This document shows, piece by piece, positions 1-5,953 of a stretch of DNA of 6,458 nucleotides. The stretch lies in the NCBI GenBank assembly GCA_936928855.1, contig CAKZHZ010000076.1:1-6458 (forward strand), in the 5' to 3' direction. Within the stretch, counting starts at the first letter, position 1, and each line of letters starts with the position of its first letter. Source of the DNA: an uncultured Polycyclovorans sp. (lineage in GTDB: Bacteria; Pseudomonadota; Gammaproteobacteria; Nevskiales; Nevskiaceae). Under the pieces are notes generated by a model, which did no database searches, was not told where the DNA came from, and was given only the letters and a program-made list of their open reading frames with translations. A program made the position numbers and the translations under genes.

Positions 1-2
1 AA

Positions 3-614
3 GCCAAAGCTACCAAGATCAGCGAGGCATTCCAGAACTGGGTGTTCGCCGATGACACCCGCCGCACCGAACTGGTGGCCACCTACAACGAACGCTTCAA
101 CAGCCTGCGCGCCCCCAAATACAGCGGCGCCGCGCTGACGCTGCCCGGCCTCTCACACCGGTTCACCCCACACACCCATCAACGCGACGCGGTAGCCCGC
201 ATCATCGCAGAGCCCAACGTTCTTCTCGATCACGTTGTGGGAGCAGGTAAATCGGGCACCATGTTCATGGCAGCCATGGAACTGCGCCGCCTCGGACTGG
301 CCCGCCAACCCTGGATCGTGGTCCCCAACCACATCATCGAACAAGTTGGTAAGGAAGCCAAGTGGTGGTACCCCGGCGCAGAAATCCTACTCGGCACACC
401 CGGCACAGATCCCGCCGGCCGCCGCCGATTCGTAGCCCAATCAGCCACCTCGGACTGGGACATGGTGATCGTGCCGTCGTCGGTGTTCGAGTTGATCCCG
501 ACCCACCCCGACCGCCAGACCAACTACATGCGCGCGCAACTGTCGGAGTTGCAGACCCAGTTGGAGTCCGGGGGCGCGCAGGAACGCTCGACAGTCAAGC
601 GGATCGAGCAGGCC
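3..614 (+). CDS. Helicase-like P-loop ATPase, internal fragment (actinobacterial mobile-element type)
   Basis: The frame is open from the left edge, so the gene starts outside the window; a GTG at 42 is in frame but looks internal, because the residues before it (ending QNW) continue the same family pattern. Visible in order: a conserved lead-in with YNERFN at 87-104, a THQRDAV helicase Q-like segment near 174-194, a Walker A loop GAGKSG at 240-257, then a VVPNHIIEQ segment near 321-347 and DMVIVPSSVF near 459-488. This order is that of the N-terminal helicase half of very large SNF2/DEAD-like proteins on plasmids and integrative elements, which often also carry DNA-methylase domains. Walker B and the rest of the ATPase are missing. 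Family-like sequence stops at about 612-617; the frame then runs through unrelated DNA to a TAG at 702-704. Actinobacterial origin is my inference from the style of the protein. A role in defence or conjugation cannot be judged from this piece. Confidence 0.6.
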
Positions 615-623
615 AGCGCGATA
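612..623. other. Probable artificial join 1
   Basis: A + strand helicase fragment ends and a - strand lipoprotein reading frame begins within a dozen bases. Neither gene has a proper end here: the helicase loses the rest of its ATPase domain, and the lipoprotein loses its body. The lipoprotein frame, continued leftwards, is only the antisense of the helicase down to a stop at 441-443. The transition contains the string GCGCG at 616-620. No insertion-sequence ends, target duplication or tRNA is seen that would explain a natural junction. Confidence 0.7.
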
Positions 624-890
624 GATCACTTCGCCATTGGAGAACGGATCGCCATCGATCATGCGCTCAGGGTTTTCCACGCCGCAGGCGGCACCCTGCA
701 GTAGGGTGCACAGCAGGCCCGTGCGGATTTCGGTGACGGATGCAGCTGGCAGCGTGTATTGGGTGCACTTGAGATCCGCCACGTCCGCCCCGTCCGGCGG
801 CGATAGGACATTGTCATCACTGCAGGCGGCAAGCAGCACGAGCGTCAGCAGACCAGCGCAGGCGCGCGCAGGGCATCGCAAAGGGTTCAT
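621..890 (-). CDS. Outer-membrane-type lipoprotein, N-terminal fragment
   Basis: The start is the ATG at 890-888. It begins a classical lipoprotein signal: a short basic region, a hydrophobic stretch at about residues 13-22, and the lipobox LAAC with Cys23 as the lipidated residue. Positions +2 and +3 are Ser and Asp, not Asp at +2, so by the Lol rule the outer membrane is more likely than the inner. About 67 mature residues remain, with Cys at 42, 61 and 69 and a segment NPERMIDGDPFSNGEV. That segment resembles the first strand of discoidin/carbohydrate-binding-like modules of surface proteins, in which Asn-Pro and Asp-Gly-Asp-Pro are common; this is a weak resemblance only. The protein is cut off after about residue 90 by the join at 612-623. 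It is divergent from the EAL gene. The ribosome site is poor (GGA about 10 bases upstream). In-frame codons upstream of 890 lack a signal-like sequence, so they were not used. Confidence 0.6.
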
Positions 891-1169
891 GTTTCGAGTC
901 CAGAATAAACGTTGGCCGCAGTTTGAACGCCCGGTCAATTGCGGGCGCTCGGTGGCGGTGGGTGCTGCGCGTAGGACAGTACCGCCAGGATCTGCGCGAG
1001 TTTCCGACGTCGACGTCATTCAAAATCGGCGCCGCCGCCCTCAGCTCTTGTGCGGCATCGATCGGATGGGCGGTGGTCCGGGGCCGTCCGGCTGCATCTG
1101 CTACACCGTGCGTCGGGCAAAGAATGCCGTATCGTCAGCAGTTTGCGACGAGTAGAGTCGGCGGACCGA
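891..1169. other. Intergenic region between divergent lipoprotein and EAL genes
   Basis: I see no convincing gene in these 279 bases; the frames crossing it show no recognisable protein pattern. It must hold the promoters of both flanking genes. On the - strand a TTGACC hexamer (948-943) could be a -35 element, but no -10 lies at 16-18 bases from it; TATTCT-like sequence sits too far downstream. A perfect 12-base palindrome made of two GACGTC units lies at 1006-1017. No RNA gene was recognised. Confidence 0.4.
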
Positions 1170-2003
1170 ATGATCCTTGATGCGCCCCGGGCACAGACGC
1201 AGCCGTTGCCAGACGCGGCCCTTCTGGCGGCGTTGCGGCAGCGTGATTTCGAACCGTTCTTCGAGCCGAAACTGGATACCGCCAGCGGCCGTGTCGCCGG
1301 ATTCGAAGTGCTGGCACGCCTGCCCGGTCATCAGGGTCGTTGGATCGGGCCAGGGCAATTTGTCGGTGCGCTGGAACGTCTCGACCGGATTCATGAGCTG
1401 ACCCTGATCCTCCTCGACAAGGCGCTGCAGTCACTGGCGACATGGCAGCTTCGGTGGCCCCAGCTCACCCTGTCGCTGAACGCGGCGGCGCAGTCGCTGT
1501 CCCGTGAGGGCTTTGCCGCCGGACTGGTGGCCTTGGCACGCGCGCATGGCGTCCCTGCGCAGCAGTTGATCATCGAGGTCACCGAGAGCGCGCCGCTGGC
1601 GTCATTACGGGATGGATTGGACAGCCTGGTGCGTCTCCGCACTGCGGGTTTCAGTTTGGCGATCGACGATTTCGGGACCGGGCACTCCTCGATCGAACAG
1701 CTGACCAAAGCCCCGTTTACCGAGCTCAAGATCGACCAGATGTTCACCCGGCATCTGGTCGCCCAGCCTGAGATGCGCGCGGTGTTCGAATCCTGCATGG
1801 TCGTCGCCCGCAAGTTTGGCCTGCGGGTCTGTGCCGAGGGGGTGGAGCACCCCGGCACCCTGCGGCTGGCGGCCGATCTCGGGGCGCATGAATTGCAGGG
1901 CTGGTTGATCCAGCCGGCGATGCCCGCTGCCGAGGTGCCGTCATGTCTGCTGCGGTTCAGCGATGGCCAGCAGTATCGCGCCTGGTACGACGCCGGCGGA
2001 TAG
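1170..2003 (+). CDS. Stand-alone EAL-domain cyclic-di-GMP phosphodiesterase
   Basis: EAL proteins hydrolyse the second messenger c-di-GMP to pGpG in the cytoplasm. This 277-residue protein is almost only the EAL domain (about residues 24-265), with no receiver, PAS, GGDEF or membrane segment. All the usual catalytic positions are visible: Glu46 in the EVLAR version of the EAL motif, Asn104 (SLNAA), Glu136 and Glu139 (EVTES), Asp166-Asp167 (DDFGTGHSS, intact loop 6), Lys187 (KIDQMF), Glu223 (AEGVE) and Gln243 (QGW). It should therefore be active with two metal ions. The usual YQP start motif reads FFEPKLD, as in the VieA-type EAL domains of response regulators. The frame is open back to an ATG at 1050, but the ATG at 1170 fits where the family begins; no strong ribosome site precedes either, so the start is uncertain. 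It is followed 108 bases later by a co-directional pair encoding an unknown protein and a MerR-like regulator. Confidence 0.9.
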   Translation: MILDAPRAQTQPLPDAALLAALRQRDFEPFFEPKLDTASGRVAGFEVLARLPGHQGRWIGPGQFVGALERLDRIHELTLILLDKALQSLATWQLRWPQLTLSLNAAAQSLSREGFAAGLVALARAHGVPAQQLIIEVTESAPLASLRDGLDSLVRLRTAGFSLAIDDFGTGHSSIEQLTKAPFTELKIDQMFTRHLVAQPEMRAVFESCMVVARKFGLRVCAEGVEHPGTLRLAADLGAHELQGWLIQPAMPAAEVPSCLLRFSDGQQYRAWYDAGG

Positions 2004-2033
2004 GCGCGACGCTTGTTTCCATGATGTATCACT

Positions 2034-2110
2034 AATGTTCACCAACATGTGGACAGTATCGCCACAATGTGGCACCTTGTCCGCTCATTGTGCATGTATA
2101 GGTGAACACT
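2034..2110. promoter_or_regulatory. Repeat-rich upstream region of the unknown gene and merR-like gene
   Basis: The 108 bases between the EAL gene and the next start are visibly less GC-rich than the genes. Seen directly: AATGTTCACC (2034-2043) is repeated inverted as GGTGAACACT (2101-2110), 9 of 10 bases; ATGTT-CACC-AACAT (2035-2048) is a small hairpin; GCCACAATGTGGC (2061-2073) is a palindrome around a central A; GGACA (2051-2055) and TGTCC (2078-2082) form an arm pair around nearly the same centre; CACAATG (2063-2069) is matched inverted by CATTGTG (2086-2092). CATGTGG, AATGTGG and CATTGTG recur at 2046, 2066 and 2086, exactly 20 bases apart. Such an array is operator-like and could bind the MerR-like protein encoded downstream; that link is inference. 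I could not place a convincing -35/-10 pair. Confidence 0.45.
2100..2105 (+). promoter_or_regulatory. Ribosome binding site of the 126-residue protein gene
   Basis: AGGTGA, six bases before the ATG at 2112, is a good Shine-Dalgarno match and fixes this start. Most of it lies inside the right arm (2101-2110) of the long inverted repeat, so pairing of the two arms in RNA could hide it. Confidence 0.6.
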
Positions 2111-2111
2111 T

Positions 2112-2492
2112 ATGGAACGGTATGCGGTAGGTGACGCTGTCACGGTCTACAACCGGGGTCCGGGGTGCATTCGCGCGGTGGCCCGCCCCCGCCATCGCAT
2201 TGATGACGCCTGCGCACCCGTCATGGCGCATCTCGGTCGGTTGTCCTTGCAAGGCAAACGATTCCGCCTTCCTCGGCCCCATGTCGACGGAATCTTTACC
2301 GGAGCGGTAACGCAATATCTGGTGGAGACCGAGCAGGGGCTCGATTGGGTCGGATGGCACCTGGTGCGGCGCCTGAAACACGCCGGTCCCATGCCCTGGA
2401 CCCAGGCGTTTCCCCTGTTGCTGAACTGGACCCCCGACGAGCTGATCCGGTCCGTGCCGGCATCGCAGCGTCGGCTCGCCGAAGCAGCGTAA
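2112..2492 (+). CDS. Unknown 126-residue protein with a possible SH3/CarD-like barrel
   Basis: I do not recognise this protein. It is soluble, basic and has no signal peptide, membrane segment or obvious catalytic motif. The start (YAVGDAVTVYNRGPGCIRAV, residues 4-23) has the rhythm VGD-x-V ... G-P-G-x-I of small beta-barrel modules such as the RNA-polymerase-binding N-terminus of CarD or other SH3-like folds. Later strands (FTGAVTQYLVETEQGLDWVG, near residues 62-81) fit a beta-rich fold, and the C-terminal 30 residues look helical. The start is set by the AGGTGA site. Its TAA stop (2490-2492) overlaps the ribosome site of the regulator gene, 10 bases before that gene's ATG, so the two are surely co-transcribed and probably translationally coupled. 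A job as partner or adaptor of the regulator is a guess from this layout. Coding is supported by the good ribosome site and tight spacing. Confidence 0.75.
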   Translation: MERYAVGDAVTVYNRGPGCIRAVARPRHRIDDACAPVMAHLGRLSLQGKRFRLPRPHVDGIFTGAVTQYLVETEQGLDWVGWHLVRRLKHAGPMPWTQAFPLLLNWTPDELIRSVPASQRRLAEAA

Positions 2493-2497
2493 GGAGG
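2491..2497 (+). promoter_or_regulatory. Strong ribosome binding site of the MerR-like gene
   Basis: AAGGAGG is a near-perfect anti-16S match, five bases before the ATG at 2503. It overlaps the TAA stop of the preceding gene, which suggests coupled translation and a high yield of the regulator. Confidence 0.8.
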
Positions 2498-2502
2498 ACG
2501 GT

Positions 2503-3447
2503 ATGACCTACAACCTTCACGAAGAGGGATACCGGATCGGCGCGGTCTCACGGATGACCGGGATCGCACTGCCTACCCTGCGCATGTGGGAGCGTCGCTA
2601 CAAAGTGGTGACGCCGATGCGGACCCCAGCCGGTGGGCGGATCTACAACCGTGAGCACGTGGCCCGGCTGGCGTTGTTGCAGACGGCCGTACAGGCGGGA
2701 CATCAGATCGGCTCGGTGGTGCATCTCAGCGATGCGCAGCTGCAGGCCCGTATTCGGGGAAGCGTGGGCGGTCAGAGCGCGGGACGGCCGTCCCGCATTG
2801 CAGTCATCGGCCCCTCACTGCCGACCCTGATGTTGAGTGCCGAGGTCGCCGACCCCACGATCGAGCTCGTGGCCAGTCACGCTGATGTGCGCCAGGCGTC
2901 CGCCTTGGAGGGCACCGCGATTGATGCCTTGATTCTGGAGCTCCCCACCTTTCACGCGGACGACCTGGATGAGGTTCTCGATCTTTTGAAGGCCGTGCGG
3001 GCGCGGCTGACCATCGTCGTGTATGCCTTCACCAACCGGAAGCTGTTGCGCCGACTGGACCTGATGGAAGTCCTGTGCATTCGCGCACCGGCGGACATTC
3101 CCCAACTGATGCGCCTGTGCCGGCTGGCCCAAAGTCACGGCGGAGGGCCGGTTTCCGAGCGCGCCCTCGAAGACGAGGCCGTGCCGGAACGCTGCTACAC
3201 CGACGCCCAGCTGCAGCGCCTGGGGGTCCTGCAAAGCGCGGTGCAGTGCGAGTGCCCGCAGCATCTGGCCATGCAGATCGCCAGTCTTGCCGCCTTCGAG
3301 CGGTACAGCCACGAATGCGAGGCGCGAACGCCCGAAGACCTGGCAGTGCACCAGATGCTGGCCCAGGCCAGCGGCCGTGCCCGCCACATCATGGAGACCG
3401 CCCTGAAAAAGCTGTTGACCGCAGAGAACATCGAGATCCAGCCCTGA
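2503..3447 (+). CDS. MerR-family regulator with degenerate B12-binding-like domain (MlrA/CarH architecture)
   Basis: A 314-residue DNA-binding transcription factor. Residues 9-75 are a MerR winged helix (YRIGAVSRMTGI, then LRMWERRY and the wing GGRIYN). Residues about 97-205 look like the Rossmann-type domain of cobalamin-binding MerR proteins: a first strand RIAVIG, then a SHADVR turn and DALILELPTF. The cobalamin motif (D/E)-x-H-x-x-G is absent: the His at 126 has Ser before it and no Gly after. B12 sensing is therefore unlikely, as in E. coli MlrA. A third domain (about 230-312) contains CECPQH (Cys249, Cys251, His254), then Cys272; a similar C-terminal part occurs in many gammaproteobacterial MerR-like proteins as far as I recall. 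The start is set by the AAGGAGG site. It lies directly behind the unknown gene and two genes after a c-di-GMP phosphodiesterase, suggesting control of surface attachment or matrix genes; targets are not shown by the sequence. It may autoregulate through the repeats at 2034-2110. Confidence 0.85.
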   Translation: MTYNLHEEGYRIGAVSRMTGIALPTLRMWERRYKVVTPMRTPAGGRIYNREHVARLALLQTAVQAGHQIGSVVHLSDAQLQARIRGSVGGQSAGRPSRIAVIGPSLPTLMLSAEVADPTIELVASHADVRQASALEGTAIDALILELPTFHADDLDEVLDLLKAVRARLTIVVYAFTNRKLLRRLDLMEVLCIRAPADIPQLMRLCRLAQSHGGGPVSERALEDEAVPERCYTDAQLQRLGVLQSAVQCECPQHLAMQIASLAAFERYSHECEARTPEDLAVHQMLAQASGRARHIMETALKKLLTAENIEIQP

Positions 3448-3465
3448 GGGGTTTGCCGGTCAGGG
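3442..3465. terminator. Weak inverted repeat spanning the two converging stop codons
   Basis: CCCTGA (3442-3447) and TCAGGG (3460-3465) are a perfect six-base inverted repeat around a 12-base loop, exactly between the converging merR-like and NTF2-like genes. It could act as a small bidirectional terminator. There is no T-run on either side, and both genes end in Pro-stop, which alone produces the symmetry, so this may be coincidence. Confidence 0.25.
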
Positions 3466-3894
3466 TGTGAACCGATACCGCAAGAACCCCCACCACATCC
3501 ACGGCCGCAGGGCGACCGCCAGCATCAGCGGCGCGGGGTCGAAATGGGCGCGTCGGCTCAGGGCGCGGCCGTTGCGCAGGATGAAGTGGTCCACGGAGGG
3601 CAATTGGACGCCCCTGCGGCCGACGGGAAAGCACAGGCGAAAGCGGATGAAGCACTGGGTGTCTTCTCCCAGGCTGTCATCAACCACCGCGTGGGTGCCG
3701 GGCAGCCAGCGTAGCAGGGCGGTGAACTCGCGATGGGCGGCATCGCGCCCGCGGATCGGCGGCGCCGTCGGCTGGTACAGCACCACCTCTTCATGCAGCA
3801 GCGCCGTCAGGGCGTCGGCGGTGGGCTGCGCCCACGCCGCTTCGAAGGCCTCGGCGAAGGCGGTGTTGGGGCCTTTGTGATGCGCGGCGTGCAT
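3460..3894 (-). CDS. NTF2/SnoaL-like family protein
   Basis: A 144-residue cytoplasmic protein with the pattern of the NTF2-like superfamily (cone-shaped alpha+beta barrel). N-terminal helices (FAEAFEAAWAQPTADALTAL) lead to LLHEEVVLYQPTAPPIRGRD (residues 32-51), the classic 'harmful/product ... G-R-x-A' strand-helix entry of SnoaL-type proteins. Antiparallel strands follow (AVVDDSLGED, CFIRFRLCFPV, VQLPSVDHFILRNGRA) up to about residue 117. A C-terminal tail, PWMWWGFLRYRFTP, is rich in Trp and aromatic residues. The fold serves enzymes (cyclases, isomerases, hydrolases) and binding proteins alike; no specific reaction can be assigned. The ATG lies 8 bases after the ligase stop, with GGAG 11 bases upstream inside the ligase end, so it is the last gene of the - strand operon. 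Its end meets the merR-like gene 12 bases away. Confidence 0.8.
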   Translation of the reverse strand: MHAAHHKGPNTAFAEAFEAAWAQPTADALTALLHEEVVLYQPTAPPIRGRDAAHREFTALLRWLPGTHAVVDDSLGEDTQCFIRFRLCFPVGRRGVQLPSVDHFILRNGRALSRRAHFDPAPLMLAVALRPWMWWGFLRYRFTP

Positions 3895-3902
3895 GGCTCA
3901 GC

Positions 3903-4757
3903 TTACTCCGTCGGGCGTACCCGTAGAAACCGGGCGAAACGCGGTGTGCCGTGGACGGTGAGGCCGTTAAAGCGATAGGTCACCACGCTGCCGATCGGGG
4001 GTGGGTCGGCCCGTTGGGCGTCGGTGAGGCCGCTGCCCAGTCGAAAGCGCTGGCCGTCCGGCGTTTCCACCACGAGCGCGCCGACCATACCGGTGTATTT
4101 GCCCTCTCCTTGCGTGTGGCCCACCACGATCGCTTCGGCATCGTCGAAAGGTTTGAGCTTCAGCAGCGCGTCACTGCGGCCGCTGCGGTAGCGGGCATTC
4201 TGATGATGCAGCATGAGCCCCTCGCCGCCAGCGGCGACGGTGGCGGCGAGTCGGGTGTCCAGTGCTTCTGCATCGGGTAGACGGAACTGGGCAACGGGTT
4301 GCAGCCAGGCAATGTCGAGGGCACTGAGATGGCGCCGCATGGCGTGGACCCGTGCGGTGAACGGGCCCTCGTGGTCCGGCAGGTCGAACACCCGGAATTG
4401 CACCTTTCGCCACTCGGTATCCGGGGCATCGAAGCGGCGGACGATGCTGGACACGGCCTCGAACCGGCCGCGATCGATCCACAGTTCGCCATCCATCGCC
4501 ATCGCCGGCCAGTCCGCGGTGAACCAGTCCGGCGCGTGTATGCGATGCCCGCCCCGGCTCCACAGGGTGTCGCCGTCCCAGCGGCCACGGACGCCGTCGA
4601 GCTTCTCGCTGATCCAGTAGTCGTGGACCGCGCCGCTGTCCTGCCAGGTTTCCGCCAGCATCAGGTCGGGCGGCGCGGCGCGGACGAACCCACTCAGCAT
4701 CAGCGCCAGCAGGGCGGGCACCAGGCTTGGGGTACGGCGGTTCCGGCGTGGTTTCAT
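3903..4757 (-). CDS. Periplasmic ATP-dependent DNA ligase (Lig E type)
   Basis: Seals nicks in DNA using ATP through an enzyme-AMP intermediate. The 284 residues show a signal peptide (basic start, hydrophobic core about residues 11-24, likely cleavage after VRA at about 28), then the adenylation domain: motif I EKLDGVRG with nucleophile Lys52, motif III MDGELW (88-93, Glu91), motif IIIa FRVFDLP (121-127), motif IV GGEGLML (177-183, Glu179) and motif V LLKLKPF (198-204). An OB-fold domain follows (about 205-284, with VVGHTQGEGKYTGMVGA). There is no extra DNA-binding domain, which is normal for these minimal two-domain ligases of gammaproteobacteria and Neisseria. Known Lig E enzymes are secreted to the periplasm and are linked to extracellular-DNA or competence functions; the biological role is not settled. 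The start is supported by AAGGA seven bases upstream. It lies 59 bases after hemW and 8 before the NTF2-like gene. Confidence 0.9.
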   Translation of the reverse strand: MKPRRNRRTPSLVPALLALMLSGFVRAAPPDLMLAETWQDSGAVHDYWISEKLDGVRGRWDGDTLWSRGGHRIHAPDWFTADWPAMAMDGELWIDRGRFEAVSSIVRRFDAPDTEWRKVQFRVFDLPDHEGPFTARVHAMRRHLSALDIAWLQPVAQFRLPDAEALDTRLAATVAAGGEGLMLHHQNARYRSGRSDALLKLKPFDDAEAIVVGHTQGEGKYTGMVGALVVETPDGQRFRLGSGLTDAQRADPPPIGSVVTYRFNGLTVHGTPRFARFLRVRPTE

Positions 4758-4764
4758 CGTCTCG

Positions 4765-4769
4765 TCCTT
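4765..4769 (-). promoter_or_regulatory. Ribosome binding site of the DNA ligase gene
   Basis: Read on the - strand this is AAGGA, seven bases before the ATG at 4757. It selects a start that gives a complete signal peptide. Confidence 0.6.
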
Positions 4770-4816
4770 GAGCGGTGCCGCATCGGCTTGCGGGGTTCGA
4801 CCCTAGGCCAAGGCGG

Positions 4817-5953
4817 TCACAGGAACAAGCCCACCAGGCGGTTGAGGTACTGCCAGCCGCGCTCGCTGGCGCGGATGGCGTGGGGATCGTCGGCCAGCAG
4901 GCCCTGGGCGCGGGCCTGGGCCAGGGGCGGGGCCAACACGGCCGTCGACAGGCCGGTGGCGGCTTCGAAGTCGGCCGGGGTAAAGCCTTGGCGCCGCCGC
5001 AGGGCGTTGAGGGCGTATTCGAAGGGCAGATCGCGGGGGGCGATCCAGCGGTCTTCCTGCCACGCGGCGGGCGTGCCGGCGTGCTGCAGGTAGGTGCGCG
5101 GCAGCTTGTGCTTGGCGCGGCGACGGATGCCCTGCGGGGTGGTGAGTTTGGCGTGGGCGCCGGCGCCGATGCCCAGGTAGTCGCCGAAGGTCCAGTAGGT
5201 TTCGTTGTGGCGGCTGCGGCGGCCGTCCTGGGCAAAGGCGGAGACCTCGTACTGCGCGAAACCGGCCGTCGCCAGCTGTGCCAGGCCGCGCGCCTGCATC
5301 TCGGCGATGACATCGTCGTCGGGCAGGACGGGGGGCTCCGCCGCGAAGGCGGTGTGCGGTTCCAGGGTCAGCTGGTAGTAGCTGAGGTGCTCCGGTGCCA
5401 GGGCGATGGCACGGGTGAGATCGCGCTCGGCGTCGTCGACCGTCTGTGCCGGCAGCCCGAACATCAGGTCCAGGTTGAGGTTGTCGAAACCCGCGGCGCG
5501 GGCGGTAGCGACCGCGCGCTCGGCATCGGCGTCACTGTGGATGCGACCGAGACGCTTCAGCTGCGCCGGGTCGAGGCTCTGCACACCAATGGACAGCCGG
5601 TTGATGCCGGCCTCGCGATAGGCCGAGAAATGGGCCTCGTCCACGGTGCCGGGATTGGCTTCCAGGGTGATCTCGGCGTCGGCATGCCAGGGCCGCAGCG
5701 CGAACACACCCGACAGCAGGCGCTGCATCGCCGCGCCCGAAAACAGGCTGGGGGTGCCGCCGCCGAGAAACAGGCTGGTGAAGGGGCGATCCGGCGCGTC
5801 GGTCAGGTCAAGCCGCAGGTCGGCCAGCAGGGCGTCGACGTAGGCGTCTTCGGGGATGCCATCGCGGGCGGTGTGGGAGTTGAAGTCGCAGTACGGGCAT
5901 TTGCGCACGCACCAGGGAAAATGCAGATAGAGGCCGAGCGCCTCAGGCCGCAT
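4817..5953 (-). CDS. hemW: Radical SAM heme chaperone HemW
   Basis: HemW binds heme and delivers it to membrane respiratory proteins. It was long annotated as an oxygen-independent coproporphyrinogen oxidase. The radical-SAM motif is CVRKCPYCDF (residues 15-24): Cys15, Cys19 and Cys22 hold the 4Fe-4S cluster, and Phe24 stands where true HemN has a fourth Cys, which marks HemW. Other signatures are GGGTPS (64-69, SAM binding), LEANPGT (97-103), SIGVQS (121-126), HNETYW (249-254) and GIGAGAH (261-267), with a C-terminal helical domain at about 305-378. The length of 378 residues equals typical HemW. I chose the ATG at 5953, which starts MRPEALGLYLHF right before the core; upstream in-frame codons read through rdgB in the wrong frame and across a join. 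The ATG overlaps the rdgB end by 11 bases (no strong ribosome site), implying translational coupling. Confidence 0.93.
   Translation of the reverse strand: MRPEALGLYLHFPWCVRKCPYCDFNSHTARDGIPEDAYVDALLADLRLDLTDAPDRPFTSLFLGGGTPSLFSGAAMQRLLSGVFALRPWHADAEITLEANPGTVDEAHFSAYREAGINRLSIGVQSLDPAQLKRLGRIHSDADAERAVATARAAGFDNLNLDLMFGLPAQTVDDAERDLTRAIALAPEHLSYYQLTLEPHTAFAAEPPVLPDDDVIAEMQARGLAQLATAGFAQYEVSAFAQDGRRSRHNETYWTFGDYLGIGAGAHAKLTTPQGIRRRAKHKLPRTYLQHAGTPAAWQEDRWIAPRDLPFEYALNALRRRQGFTPADFEAATGLSTAVLAPPLAQARAQGLLADDPHAIRASERGWQYLNRLVGLFL

Noticed and set aside
441..1019. A 192-residue - strand protein
   Set aside because: Only 621-890 is real lipoprotein. The part left of 621 is antisense to the helicase, and the part right of 890 precedes the signal peptide and has no family features.
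2070..2093. A sigma-54 promoter starting with TGGCAC at 2070
   Set aside because: The -24 half looks right, but no GC of the -12 element (TTGC) lies at the required distance; CCGCT is there instead.
3467..3880. A 137-codon + strand frame opposite the NTF2-like gene
   Set aside because: It is the antisense of a gene with a clear family pattern and operon position, and it has no ribosome site.
4793..4803. GGGTTCGACCC, which looks like a tRNA T-arm
   Set aside because: No acceptor stem, anticodon arm or CCA-side pairing surrounds it. It is just a short chance hairpin between hemW and the ligase gene.
4171..5313. A 380-codon - strand open frame overlapping hemW and the ligase
   Set aside because: It is frame-shifted relative to both genes, and the protein is Pro/Arg/Ala-rich with no motif.
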